DNA from: Ramlibacter montanisoli
GTDB lineage: Bacteria; Pseudomonadota; Gammaproteobacteria; Burkholderiales; Burkholderiaceae_C
Direction: 5' to 3'
Assembly (NCBI RefSeq): GCF_013087525.1
Contig: NZ_JABFCS010000001.1
Coordinates: 3,100,001 to 3,164,000 of the forward strand
DNA: 64,000 nucleotides
Under the pieces are notes generated by a model. The model did no database searches and was not told the DNA's origin. It saw nothing but the letters and a program-made list of their open reading frames with translations. Shown in pieces: positions 30,769 through 39,551 of the stretch (position 1 is the stretch's first letter; the number at the start of each line of letters is the position of its first letter). The position numbers and the translations under genes are program-made.

Positions 30769-31178
30769 ATGATCCGAACCAAGCATCCCACCCTCTTGCT
30801 CTGCATCGCGCTGGCGATGGCAGCAGCAGGCGCTGCCGTCCACGCGGCCACGCCCCAGGAGCTCGCCGCAGGCTACACCGCCCAGGCGGGCGCACCCGCT
30901 GCCGCCACCCGCGGCCAGCAGTTCTTCACGGCCAGGCACGGCAAGGAATGGAGCTGTGCCACCTGCCACGGCACGCCCCGCCCACCCAGGCGGGCAAGCA
31001 CGCTTCCACCGGCAAGGCGATCGGCGCGCTGGCGCCCGGCTTCAACCCCGAGCGCTTCACCGATGCAGCCAAGGTGGAGAAGTGGTTCCGCCGCAACTGC
31101 AAGGACGTGGCCGGACGCGAGTGCACGGCGGGCGAGAAGGCCGACGTGATGGCCTGGCTGATGACGCTCGGGAAGTGA
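30769..31178 (+). CDS. DUF1924 c-type cytochrome-like protein, one frameshift
   Basis: Signal peptide (MIRTKHPTLLLCIALAMAAA) and one haem motif CATCH. A C is missing near 30975; the rest restores GTPPPTQAGKHASTGK, APGFNPERFTDAAKVEKWFR and RNCKDVAGRECTAGEKADV, the DUF1924 signature. Corrected length is about 136 aa. AAGGAG lies upstream of the ATG. It is the first gene of a periplasmic electron-transfer operon with a diheme cytochrome and a membrane cytochrome b. Confidence 0.88.
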
Positions 31179-31185
31179 GGACACC

Positions 31186-31686
31186 ATGCACGCCACCTTG
31201 AACTCCGCATCCCGCACGCCGCAACGCCTGCGCGCCGCCGCAGTGCTGCTCGCCGCCTTGCTCGCCGCCGCCACGGCCAGTGCCGACGGCGACCGCCGCG
31301 CCTCCGTGCCCCTGCTGCCCAAGTACGCGTCCGAATGCGCCAGCTGCCACGTCGCCTATCCGCCGGGCATGCTGCCGGCGGCCTCCTGGAACCGGCTGCT
31401 GCAGGACCTGCCGCGCCATTTCGGCACCGACGCTTCGGTCGACGCGGCGACGCAGAAAGAACTGACGCAATGGCTCACCACCCACGCGGGCAGCTACAAG
31501 CGCGTGCGCGAGGTCCCGCCCGAGGACCGCATCACCCGCTCGGCCTGGTTCGTCCGCGAGCACCGCGAACTGTCCCCCGCCACCTGGCAACGTCCCATGA
31601 TCAAGAGCGCCGCCAACTGCGCGGCCTGCCACACTGAAGCCGAAAAGGGAGATTTCGATGAACACCGTGTCCGCATCCCCCGCTGA
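31186..31686 (+). CDS. Diheme cytochrome c, 166 aa
   Basis: Signal peptide ending near ATASA, then two haem motifs, CASCH and CAACH. The rest (PLLPKYASEC, YPPGMLPAASWNRLL, RSAWFVREHRELSP) matches the short diheme cytochrome family found with cytochrome b561-type proteins. It overlaps the next gene by 29 bases, so expression is tightly coupled. It is expected to exchange electrons with the DUF1924 protein and the cytochrome b. Confidence 0.92.
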   Translation: MHATLNSASRTPQRLRAAAVLLAALLAAATASADGDRRASVPLLPKYASECASCHVAYPPGMLPAASWNRLLQDLPRHFGTDASVDAATQKELTQWLTTHAGSYKRVREVPPEDRITRSAWFVREHRELSPATWQRPMIKSAANCAACHTEAEKGDFDEHRVRIPR

Positions 31687-32353
31687 ACGCCCGCGCACCC
31701 TGGTGTGGGACGCGCCCGTGCGCGTGTTCCACTGGCTGATGGTCGTGTGCTTCGCCGTCGCCTGGCTGTCGGGCGACAGCGAGCGCTGGAAGCTCGTGCA
31801 CATCACGGCCGGCTACACGATGGCCGGGCTGGTGGCCTTCCGCATCCTGTGGGGCCTCATCGGCACCCGGCATGCCCGCTTCGCCGATTTCGTGCGCGGA
31901 CCACGCGCCGTGTTCGCCTACCTCGGCTCGCTGCTGCGCCGCCAGCCGGAGCACCACGCCGGGCACAACCCCGCCGGCGGCCTGGCCATCCTGGCCTTGC
32001 TGGCCCTTGCGGTCCTGATCACCGCCACCGGCTGGGCGAACTACAACGAGCTGAGCGGCGAATGGCTGGAGGAGGTGCACGAAGCCCTTGCCACCGGCAT
32101 GCTGGCACTGGTGCTGGTGCACGTCGCCGCGGTCGTCGTCAGCAGCCGGCTGCACCGCGAGAACCTGGTCGCCGCCATGGTCCACGGCCGCAAGCCGGTG
32201 CCGCCGCGCGAAGGGATACGGGCCGCCTGGCGCAGCATCGCCGCCGTGATGCTGGCCGCGGTGCTGGGGTTCTGGTGGCTGCAATGGCAGTCGGCGCCGG
32301 TGGACATCGTCAGCGGCACGTCCACGCTGGAGGCCGGCGGGGACGACGACTAG
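31658..32353 (+). CDS. Cytochrome b561/b6-type membrane protein, 231 aa
   Basis: Four to five membrane helices with paired histidines (VWDAPVRVFHWLMVVCFAVA, LVHITAGYTMAGLV, EVHEALATGMLALVLVHVAA) that would ligate two b haems. It probably transfers electrons between the quinone pool and the periplasmic cytochromes of the operon. The response regulator gene starts 8 bases later. Confidence 0.92.
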   Translation: MNTVSASPAERPRTLVWDAPVRVFHWLMVVCFAVAWLSGDSERWKLVHITAGYTMAGLVAFRILWGLIGTRHARFADFVRGPRAVFAYLGSLLRRQPEHHAGHNPAGGLAILALLALAVLITATGWANYNELSGEWLEEVHEALATGMLALVLVHVAAVVVSSRLHRENLVAAMVHGRKPVPPREGIRAAWRSIAAVMLAAVLGFWWLQWQSAPVDIVSGTSTLEAGGDDD

Positions 32354-32361
32354 GATCCCCC

Positions 32362-33033
32362 ATGCGCATCCTGCTCGCGGAAGACGACTCCCTGCTCGGC
32401 GACGGCCTGCAGTCTGGCCTGCGCCAGCACGGCTTCCAGGTGGACTGGGTGCGCACCGGCGACGCTGCGGAGCGCGAGCTTCGCAGCGGCGCTTATGCGG
32501 CCGCGGTCCTGGACCTCGGCCTGCCCCTGAAGGACGGACTGGACGTGCTGTCGGCCCTGCGGGCGCAGGGGCTGCGCACGCCAGTCCTCGTGCTCACCGC
32601 GCGCGACGCCGTGCCGGACCGCGTGCGCGGCCTGGATCTCGGCGCCGACGACTACGTGGTCAAGCCCGTGGACCTGCACGAACTGGCGGCCCGCCTGCGG
32701 GCGCTGGTGCGGCGCTCGCACGGGCAGCCGCAGGAAGTGCTGAAGGTGCAGGACATCGAGCTCGACCCGGCCGCGCACACCGTGCTGAAGGCGGGGCAGC
32801 CAGTCTCGCTGCCGTCGCGCGAGTTCGACCTGCTGCACGCCCTGATGCTCAATGCCGGGCGCGTGCTGTCACGCGAGCAGCTCGAGCAGCACCTCTACTC
32901 CTGGGGCCGCGAAGTGGAGAGCAACGCCGTCGAAGTGCACGTGCACCACCTGCGCCGCAAGCTCGGGGCCGACCGCATCCATACCGTGCGCGGCGTGGGC
33001 TACACGCTGCTGCGCGAGGCGCCCGCGTGCTGA
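32362..33033 (+). CDS. OmpR/PhoB-family response regulator (QseB/PmrA-like), 223 aa
   Basis: The receiver domain has the acidic pair E7-D8-D9, phosphoacceptor D51 in AVLDLGLPL, and the Lys in VVKPVD. The C-terminal winged helix contains SREFDLLHALMLNAGRVLS and NAVEVHVHHLRRKLGADRI. The sensor gene overlaps it by 7 bases. A GTTAAG direct repeat of the kind bound by this subfamily precedes the operon. Confidence 0.93.
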   Translation: MRILLAEDDSLLGDGLQSGLRQHGFQVDWVRTGDAAERELRSGAYAAAVLDLGLPLKDGLDVLSALRAQGLRTPVLVLTARDAVPDRVRGLDLGADDYVVKPVDLHELAARLRALVRRSHGQPQEVLKVQDIELDPAAHTVLKAGQPVSLPSREFDLLHALMLNAGRVLSREQLEQHLYSWGREVESNAVEVHVHHLRRKLGADRIHTVRGVGYTLLREAPAC

Positions 33034-34397
33034 AGCGCCCGGCCTCGCTGCAGGGACGCCTGCTGCTGCTCGTGCTGGCGACCTCGCTGGCCGTGTGGCT
33101 GGGCACCGCCGTCATGACCTGGCGCGACGCCAGCCATGAACTCGACGAACTGCTGGATGGCCACCTCGCGCAGGCGGCCGCCCTGCTGGTGGCGCAACAG
33201 GCCGGCGAGCACGACGACGACGAACGCATCGACGCGCCGGCCCTGCACCGCTATGCCCCGCGCGTGGTGTTCCAGGTGTTCCACGAAGGACGGCTGGCCA
33301 TGCGTTCGGCCAATGCGCCGGCCGAGCCGATGGTGGCCGGCGCGCGCAAGCTGCAGGGATTCCACACCGTCGTCATGGCGGGCGAGCGCTGGCGCGTGTT
33401 CGCCACCCGCGGCGCGGAGAACGACGTGCAGGTGTTCGTGGGCGAGCACGAGCGATCGCGCCGCTCCATCCTGTGGGCGGTCCTGCGCAGCACGATGTGG
33501 CCGGTCGCCTTCGCCCTGCCCTTGCTGGCGCTGGCCGGCTGGTGGGCGGTGCGGCAGGGCGTGCGACCGTTGCACGCCCTGGGCGGCACGCTTGCGGCAC
33601 GGAAGGCAGGCGACCTGCAGCCGGTGCAGGTCGCCGATGCCCCGTCGGAAATGCAGCCGATGCTGGACGCCCTGAACGCGCTGTTCGTCCGCATCGGCGG
33701 GCTGCTGGAAGGCGAGCGCCGCTTCACCGGCGACGCCGCCCATGAACTGCGCACGCCGATCGCGGCGATCCGCGCGCAGGCGCAGGTGGCCCTGGGCGCC
33801 GGCGATGCGGCGCAGCGCCGGCATGCGCTGGAGGCGACCCTGGCCGGCTGCGATCGCGCCACCCGCCTGGTGGAACAGCTGCTGACGCTCGCGCGGCTGG
33901 AAGCCGAGGGCGCGGTGCTGCAGGAGCGCGTGGACCTCGGCCAGGTCGTGCAGCGAGTGGTCGCGGAGCTGGCGCCGGCCAGCCTGCAGAAGCAGCAAGC
34001 CCTGGAGTTCGATGCCGCCACCGCCTGCACGGTGAGCGGCGACGAGACCCTGCTGGCCGTGCTGGCGCGCAACCTGGTGGACAACGCGATCCGCTACAGC
34101 CCGCGCGGAGCACGGATCGTGGTGCGGGTGGAGGGCGGCAGCAAGGAGATCGCGCTGTCGGTGGAGGACAGCGGACCCGGCCTGCCCGCGGAGGATCTCG
34201 GGCGGCTGGGGCAGCGCTTCTTTCGCGTCACCGGCTCGGAGGCGGTGGGCAGCGGCCTGGGCTGGTCGATCGTGCAGCGCATCGCCGCCGCGCACGGCGC
34301 GCGCGCGCAGGCGCAGCGCTCGCATGCCCTGGGCGGCCTGGCCGTGCGCCTGGAGTTCCCGGGCGCCGGCGCCGCGCCTACAGGCGCCAGAGCTTGA
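33027..34397 (+). CDS. Sensor histidine kinase (QseC-like), 456 aa
   Basis: Two membrane helices (residues about 10-28 and 158-178) flank a periplasmic sensor of about 130 residues. The HisKA helix has AAHELRTPIAAI, followed by the N box NLVDNAIRYSP and G boxes DSGPGLP and GSGLGWSIV. It pairs with the overlapping response regulator. The signal is unknown, though linkage to cytochromes suggests a redox or metal cue. Its 3' end overlaps the convergent oxygenase gene by 20 bases. Confidence 0.92.
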   Translation: MLKRPASLQGRLLLLVLATSLAVWLGTAVMTWRDASHELDELLDGHLAQAAALLVAQQAGEHDDDERIDAPALHRYAPRVVFQVFHEGRLAMRSANAPAEPMVAGARKLQGFHTVVMAGERWRVFATRGAENDVQVFVGEHERSRRSILWAVLRSTMWPVAFALPLLALAGWWAVRQGVRPLHALGGTLAARKAGDLQPVQVADAPSEMQPMLDALNALFVRIGGLLEGERRFTGDAAHELRTPIAAIRAQAQVALGAGDAAQRRHALEATLAGCDRATRLVEQLLTLARLEAEGAVLQERVDLGQVVQRVVAELAPASLQKQQALEFDAATACTVSGDETLLAVLARNLVDNAIRYSPRGARIVVRVEGGSKEIALSVEDSGPGLPAEDLGRLGQRFFRVTGSEAVGSGLGWSIVQRIAAAHGARAQAQRSHALGGLAVRLEFPGAGAAPTGARA

Positions 34398-34965
34398 ACA
34401 CCAGCACCCGCCGGTCGGTGGGGCAGATGCGCGAGACCGAGCGCCCCACGTGGGGCGGATCCCCCTCGACGAAGACCACCCCGCCCCGGCCGCGGCATCA
34501 CCGCCGCCGAGATCTCGTTGTCCTCGTCGAAGAACAGGGTCTCCCCGCCCAGGCCACGTTCCACTCCCGGTTGCAGTAGACAAGGACGGTGATGTGGCCG
34601 CTGCGCTCCGCCTCCGCGGCGATGTCCTGGTGGACGCGACCTTCCGTGCCGAAGGTGTTGGCGCTCAGCATGCACTCGTACAGGCGCACGCCGTGGTCGA
34701 ACGTGGCCTTGATCGCCTCCCAGCACTCGGTGATCGGCTGCAGGCTGGGGTCGAGCCCCTGCAGGTCCGGTTCCACGTCGGCGCTGTACGGTTCGTCGGA
34801 GAACGCCACGGGGTAGTACCAGTGCATGTCCAGTTCATGGGACCGGAAGCGCTCCCAGCGGTTGAGGAAGTGCATCGGCATCCAGGACACCGCCTCCACC
34901 ACGCGCTTGCGCAGTTCGGGGCCGATGACGTGGTCGTCGACCCGCACGTTGGCTGCGAGCAGCAT
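34378..34965 (-). CDS. 2OG-Fe(II) oxygenase of a putative RiPP locus, two frameshifts
   Basis: Iron-dependent hydroxylase-type protein. The iron-binding pair His-x-Asp is in EGRVHQDIAAEAE; the distal His and the 2OG-binding Arg are in GDPPHVGRSVSRI, before RRVLVFKLWRL. A G is missing near 34549 (NVAWGGETLFFDEDNEI restored) and one is extra near 34487 (MPRPGRVVFVEG restored). Corrected length is 195 aa. It starts 6 bases after the candidate precursor peptide, with its GAGGGG ribosome site overlapping that stop codon. The likely role is oxidation of the modified peptide. Confidence 0.75.
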
Positions 34966-34971
34966 GGCCCC

Positions 34972-35163
34972 TCAGCGTTCGATGGCGTCGCCGCAGGTGC
35001 CCGAGCTGAGCGGCAACCCGACCTTGTGCGGCAGGCGCACGCGCTGCACCGCCGCCCAGCGGTCGCGCCCGCTGGCGCTCCGGCTTTCCTCCGCCTTGGG
35101 AATCGGCGGTTCGGCGATGCGCGTGACGGGGGAGCGCTTGCGGCTGGTGACCTGGTCTTTCAT
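34972..35163 (-). CDS. Candidate RiPP precursor peptide, 63 aa
   Basis: A short gene with a good ribosome site (AAAGGAA) lies 11 bases after the YcaO stop and 6 bases before the oxygenase start. The first 48 residues are charged and Arg/Glu rich (MKDQVTSRKRSPVTRIAEPP), like a leader. The last part, GLPLSSGTCGDAIER, holds Ser-Ser-Gly-Thr-Cys, residues a YcaO cyclodehydratase can convert to azolines and a SagB-type dehydrogenase to azoles. That it is the substrate is inferred from position and composition. I do not recognise the family. Confidence 0.6.
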   Translation of the reverse strand: MKDQVTSRKRSPVTRIAEPPIPKAEESRSASGRDRWAAVQRVRLPHKVGLPLSSGTCGDAIER

Positions 35164-35174
35164 GGTGGTTCCTT

Positions 35175-37459
35175 TCAGGGGAAGGGGTGGGGGAAGCGGG
35201 CGGCGGCCGGCACGCGCGGCACCATGCCGAGCGGTTCGCGACCGTAGCCGAAGGAGATGGGGAGCAGGCCGGGAACGAGCGCCTTCACGGCCGCCAGCGA
35301 GCTGCGGCCCTGGTCGATCGAGGCCTGCGGAGGCGTGATGTCGACCGCCAAGGGCCTAAGCCCGCCGGAGGCGAGGCGGGCGCAGAGGGCCTCCACGCCT
35401 GCTGCGGAGAAGTCGGGTGGCAGGCCGCGCGAGCCGCGCGCGCCGCGGGAAAGAGCACGGCATCGGCCCGCCGGAAATGCCGCCGGCAGCCGTAGAGTTC
35501 GAAGTGGTGCTCGGGCGTGGCCACCTGCGCCGCGTGGCGCACGTGCCCGCGGTGGCCGTGCAGCCACGCGTACACCCGCGCCTCCGTCTCCTCCAGCGCG
35601 CCCAGCAGCGCGGCTTCGAAGTTTTCCTTCGCCGCGGTGCCCATGGTCGTGAAATGCAGCGATTCGTGCTGCGCCGCGACCAGCGCCACGTGCGCCCAGG
35701 GCGAGTCCAGGTGCTGCACGGCGATGCGGCAGCCCGCCGCCTCCATCGCGGCCAGCCGCCCGCCCACCTGCGCGCCCAGGGCCGCGCGATCGAGCAGCCG
35801 CCCCGGGCGCTGGCGCAGCCAGTGGCGCATGAACGCGTCCCGCTCGACCACCTCCAGCAGGGCGCGGTGTGCCGCTTCCTCGCGCGTGCGTCCGGCGGCG
35901 CAACCGGACGAAGACACCTGCGTACAGGGTGGCCCCGCGGCATGTGCATGTCCCAGCGCTTCGAGGCTGGTCCGCGAGAACACGAGTTCGGCGAGCACGT
36001 GCACGTCCCCGCCGTCGGCCAGCTGCGTCCCCCGCGTCCAGCAGTACGCACGGGCGGGATCGAAGGGCACGAAGGGAAAGCCCGCGCGCGCGTGCTGCGC
36101 ATCGCTGTAGCGCACGACGGAGCGAGGATCGATGGCGTTGGGCAAGTCGGCCATCGCGGCGACGCACACCCCGCGCGGCGCGCGGAAGCCCTCGCGTTCC
36201 ACCGCTTCCGCCGCGGCCTTCACGTAGGCGAGCCAAGGATCGGCATCGCGTCCCCAGGTGTGCGGGCGCTCCTCGCCCGCCGTGCGCACGCGCGCCCGGG
36301 CCAGGTGGAAGGGCAGCGCGTAGCGCTCCGAGCTGGAATCCACCCAGGCGAACTCGAGGTCCGGGGCCTGCGCGCTGCGTTCCACCTGGGCCGGGGTGGG
36401 TGCAACGCCGAAGATCCCGGAACCCAGGACGGCATCGCCGCCGAGGCGGCACAGCGAAGCGACTGCCTTCTCGTCATAACCGCCGATGGTGGCGAAGGCC
36501 ATGCCCAGCTGCGGTGCCGTGAGCCCCGCGTTGTGCAGCGCTGCACCGGCCTCCATGAACAGGTACTGCAGGGCGCGATTGCGATAGCGCAGCGCCGCGG
36601 CCTCGCCATCGGCGGTGACGAACACGGCGCCGGTCGCACCCTGGAGCTCCCAGGGTTTGCCGAAGGCACGCGGCAGCAGCCCGCCTTCCGATGCGACGCG
36701 TTCGAGGGCCACGGCCTTTTCCGCCGGATAGAGGACCCGGTACACGCCAGGCGCATGGCGGCCCACCGGCCGGCGCAGCACCAGGTGCACGCGCAGCAGG
36801 TGCATCCCTCCGGCCGATGCCAGCGTGCGCCGGGGAGCGACATAGCCCACGCGCTCGTGCCGCGTGCTCACCACGCCGGCGATCGACCATGCGAATTGCA
36901 GCAGTGCCTCCTCCGCCACCGGGGCGTCGTCGAAGGTGTAGGTGGACACGCGCTCGGCGAACAGGGGAGAGAGCGGAGCCCAGGGCACCTCGCGCGTGGC
37001 GGCGGGCCGCTTCCCCGGCGCGCCGGATGCGTTCCACAGGAAACGCCGGCAAAGCTGGTTGGTCACCTCCGCCGGCGCGACCAGCCCGACCGGGCTGCCC
37101 TGGTGCGCGTAGGCGGCGGCGTGCAGCGTCAGCAGGTTGGCGTCCACCAGTGCCCCCTGCGCCAGCAGGAAGGGCAGGAATTCGCGCAGCTCGGCGGAGT
37201 GCGCCAGCGGCGCCTGGGCGACCACCTCTTCCATCGTCCGCGTGCCGTCGCACAGCGCGTACACCTGCGCCAGCAGCGCGCGAGGCGCGCGGACCTCCAC
37301 GTCGCGCGTGGCGGTGCGCACGGCCAGCCGCTGCCCCCGCAGCCAGGCAGCGCCGGCCAGCGCCGGACACAGGCGGGCGGGATCCGCCCGCGCTGCCTGC
37401 ACCTCGCCCGGGATGGCGTCGTTGAACACCGCGTTGGGTTGCCGGGGCATGCGCGTCAT
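35175..37459 (-). CDS. Fused SagB-type dehydrogenase/YcaO cyclodehydratase, 761 aa, one frameshift
   Basis: Three parts are visible. Residues about 60-107 (ALLAQVYALCDGTRTMEEVV, LREFLPFLLAQGALVD) resemble a winged-helix leader-binding domain. Residues about 168-352 resemble FMN-dependent SagB dehydrogenases (ERVSTYTFDDAPVAEEALL, YRNRALQYLFMEAGAALHN). Residues about 385-761 are a YcaO domain with ATP-site sequence KAAAEAVERE, SSGCAAGRTREEAAHRALLE and VVERDAF. One G is missing near 35452 (FPAGARGSRGLPPDF restored). The protein ends FPHPFP, the PxPxP tail of azoline-forming YcaO enzymes. Its ATG overlaps the ATP-grasp stop (ATGA). It probably makes azol(in)es on the adjacent peptide. Confidence 0.85.
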
Positions 37460-38460
37460 TGCCGGACGGATCCGAAGAGCGAGGAGAACATCGGGTCGTA
37501 ACCGTCGGGCGGCATGAGCGGGTTCGAATTCATCTCCAGCCACCACACCTGGCCGTCGGCATCCACCACCCCGTCGACGGCGTAGAGCACCGGCACGTGG
37601 TACCGCTCCATCAGGTCGCCGCCCACCGCCGCGCCCATGCGCTCGATGCTGGCGCGCGCGGCGGCGGGCAGGTCCTGCAGCTGGTTGTCCGAGCTGCCGC
37701 TGGGGGCCTCCGGCTGGTACGTGCGGCCGTAGCGGAAGTCGATCCAGGCCTCGCGCCCCGCGGCCAGCACCTGTGCGGGCGAGAGGCCCTGGAACGCCAG
37801 GCTGTCCGCCAACAGCGGATGGTCGCGGGACAGCGCGAACGCCTCCGCGGACACGCCCAGGCGCCCGGCAGCCAGCGACTCCAGCGTGGACACCCCGTCG
37901 CCGCGGACGGTGGGCCAGGCCTGGCAGTGGGCGTAGAAGGCGGCATCGCCCCAGTACCAGACCTTCAGGCTGCGGCCCTGGATGAACTGCTCGGCGTACG
38001 GCGTTCCGGTGGGGCCGCCCGGGCCCAGCGACGGCGGCGGCGTCCGGACCTGGGTGGCGCCCTGGCGGTAAGGGCCGGTGATCTGGTCGCCGAAGGAGCC
38101 CACCGAATGTTTCAGCAGGAAGTCGCCCTGGGGCGACTCCGCTGGCCAGGTGGCTGGAACGCGTTCCCCGGCTGCGGTGGCGAAGCGCTTGAACACCAGC
38201 TTGTCGCTGGACAGCTCCGTGCGAAGCGCGGTGTAGGGCAGCCAGCCGATGAAGCCCGTGACGTGCTCCACCAGCATTTCGCTGTGGAACAGGCGGCCCT
38301 CGCGCTGGCCCAGGAAACGGGGATGGAAGCGATAGAAGCGGTTGCGGCACTTCACCTCGAGCGCGAAGCTGCGCAGGTCCATCTGCACGTCGGCGCCGGC
38401 GGCGTCGGCCCAGGCCTTGACGGAGCGCATGTGGTTCAGGGTGATCGCGATGTACGACAT
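37456..38460 (-). CDS. ATP-grasp enzyme of a putative RiPP locus, 334 aa
   Basis: The start [20 protein letters not shown] has AGGAG just upstream. ATP-grasp features are the nucleotide-binding loop [16 protein letters not shown] (about residues 114-129), a [18 protein letters not shown] strand and the magnesium site WWLEMNSNP (306-314). Such enzymes form peptide or ester bonds through acyl phosphates. In RiPP loci they make crosslinks or add residues. It is the first gene of the minus-strand cassette and is divergent from ttcA, with 139 bases between them that must hold both promoters. Confidence 0.78.
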   Translation of the reverse strand: MSYIAITLNHMRSVKAWADAAGADVQMDLRSFALEVKCRNRFYRFHPRFLGQREGRLFHSEMLVEHVTGFIGWLPYTALRTELSSDKLVFKRFATAAGERVPATWPAESPQGDFLLKHSVGSFGDQITGPYRQGATQVRTPPPSLGPGGPTGTPYAEQFIQGRSLKVWYWGDAAFYAHCQAWPTVRGDGVSTLESLAAGRLGVSAEAFALSRDHPLLADSLAFQGLSPAQVLAAGREAWIDFRYGRTYQPEAPSGSSDNQLQDLPAAARASIERMGAAVGGDLMERYHVPVLYAVDGVVDADGQVWWLEMNSNPLMPPDGYDPMFSSLFGSVRQ

Positions 38461-38599
38461 GGCTCCTGCTGGCTCGCGTGTCGGAGGGCGCCGATCTTCC
38501 CGCCGCCCGCCGGCCCCGTCACCGGAAATATTGCACCGCGTCCCTTGCCGTCCACCGCTTGCGCCGGCACGCTTCGTGCCGCAATGCGAAAATGGCGGC

Positions 38600-39520
38600 A
38601 TGAGTGCCGTCTGGATCGAGAACGACCCCGCCCCGCAGGAGGCCGACCGCCGCATCGAGCGCGAGAACCACAAGCTCGAAAAGCGCCTGTGCCGCCTGGT
38701 CGGCCAGGCGATCGGCGACTACAACATGGTGGTCGAGGGCGACAGGATCATGGTCTGCCTGTCCGGCGGCAAGGACAGCTACGCCCTGCTGGACGTCCTG
38801 CTGAAGCTCAAGGCGCGCGCCCCGGTCCATTTCGACCTGGTCGCCGTCAATCTGGACCAGAAGCAGCCCGGGTTCCCGGAGCACGTGCTGCCCGAGTACC
38901 TGAAGAACCTGGGCGTGCCCTTCCACATCGAGGAGCAGGACACCTACTCGATCGTCAAGGACAAGATCCCCGAGGGCAAGACCATGTGCAGCCTGTGCAG
39001 CCGGCTGCGCCGCGGGATCCTGTACCGGGTGGCGGACGAACTGGGCGCGACCAAGATCGCCCTGGGCCACCACCGCGACGACATGCTGCAGACCCTGTTC
39101 CTCAACATGTTCTTCGGCGGCAAGTTGAAGGGCATGCCGCCCAAGCTGGTGTCCGACGACGGCCGGCACATGGTGATCCGGCCGCTCGCTTACGTGAATG
39201 AGAAAGACCTGGTGCGCTGGGCCGAGGTGCGCCGGTTCCCGATCATTCCCTGCACCCTGTGCGGCAGCCAGGAAAACCTGCAGCGCAAGCAGGTCGGGGC
39301 GATGCTGAAGGACTGGGACAAGCGTTTTCCCGGTCGCCTGGACAACATGCTCCACGCGTTACAGAACGTGGTGCCGTCCCACCTGGCGGACGGAACACTC
39401 TACGATTTCAGGAATCTGACTGCCAGCGGCGTCGCCGACCCGGAGGGCGACCTGGCCTTCGACCACGAGGAATTCCCGGTGGCGGGCGCCCTGCCCGCCC
39501 TGCAGGTCATCAAGTTGTGA
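38600..39520 (+). CDS. ttcA: tRNA 2-thiocytidine biosynthesis protein TtcA
   Basis: Thiolates C32 of tRNAs using ATP and an Fe-S cluster. The PP-loop is [14 protein letters not shown]; the two CxxC motifs are [12 protein letters not shown] and [32 protein letters not shown] is also diagnostic. The start is [12 protein letters not shown]. Length 306 aa is normal. Confidence 0.97.
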   Translation: MSAVWIENDPAPQEADRRIERENHKLEKRLCRLVGQAIGDYNMVVEGDRIMVCLSGGKDSYALLDVLLKLKARAPVHFDLVAVNLDQKQPGFPEHVLPEYLKNLGVPFHIEEQDTYSIVKDKIPEGKTMCSLCSRLRRGILYRVADELGATKIALGHHRDDMLQTLFLNMFFGGKLKGMPPKLVSDDGRHMVIRPLAYVNEKDLVRWAEVRRFPIIPCTLCGSQENLQRKQVGAMLKDWDKRFPGRLDNMLHALQNVVPSHLADGTLYDFRNLTASGVADPEGDLAFDHEEFPVAGALPALQVIKL

Positions 39521-39536
39521 GGCGCCCGGGCGCCTC
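39519..39536. other. 18-bp perfect palindrome after ttcA
   Basis: GAGGCGCCCGGGCGCCTC begins at the ttcA stop codon. It can fold as a hairpin but has no T-run. It could slow or stabilise the 3' end of the ttcA message. Confidence 0.35.
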
Positions 39537-39551
39537 GCGTTGGGAGGTGTG

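Noticed and set aside
34972..35163. The 63-aa gene as a chance open frame
   Set aside because: It has a good ribosome site, sits exactly between two operon genes with 11- and 6-base spacing, and the gap would otherwise be unexplained in this tight cassette. Kept as a candidate gene at moderate confidence.
35285..38350. A continuous minus-strand open frame of about 1020 codons spanning the YcaO and ATP-grasp region
   Set aside because: Its first 300 codons are antisense-like, Pro/Arg/Gly-rich sequence in another frame of the ATP-grasp gene. Only the part from 37459 onward encodes family sequence, so it is not one giant protein.
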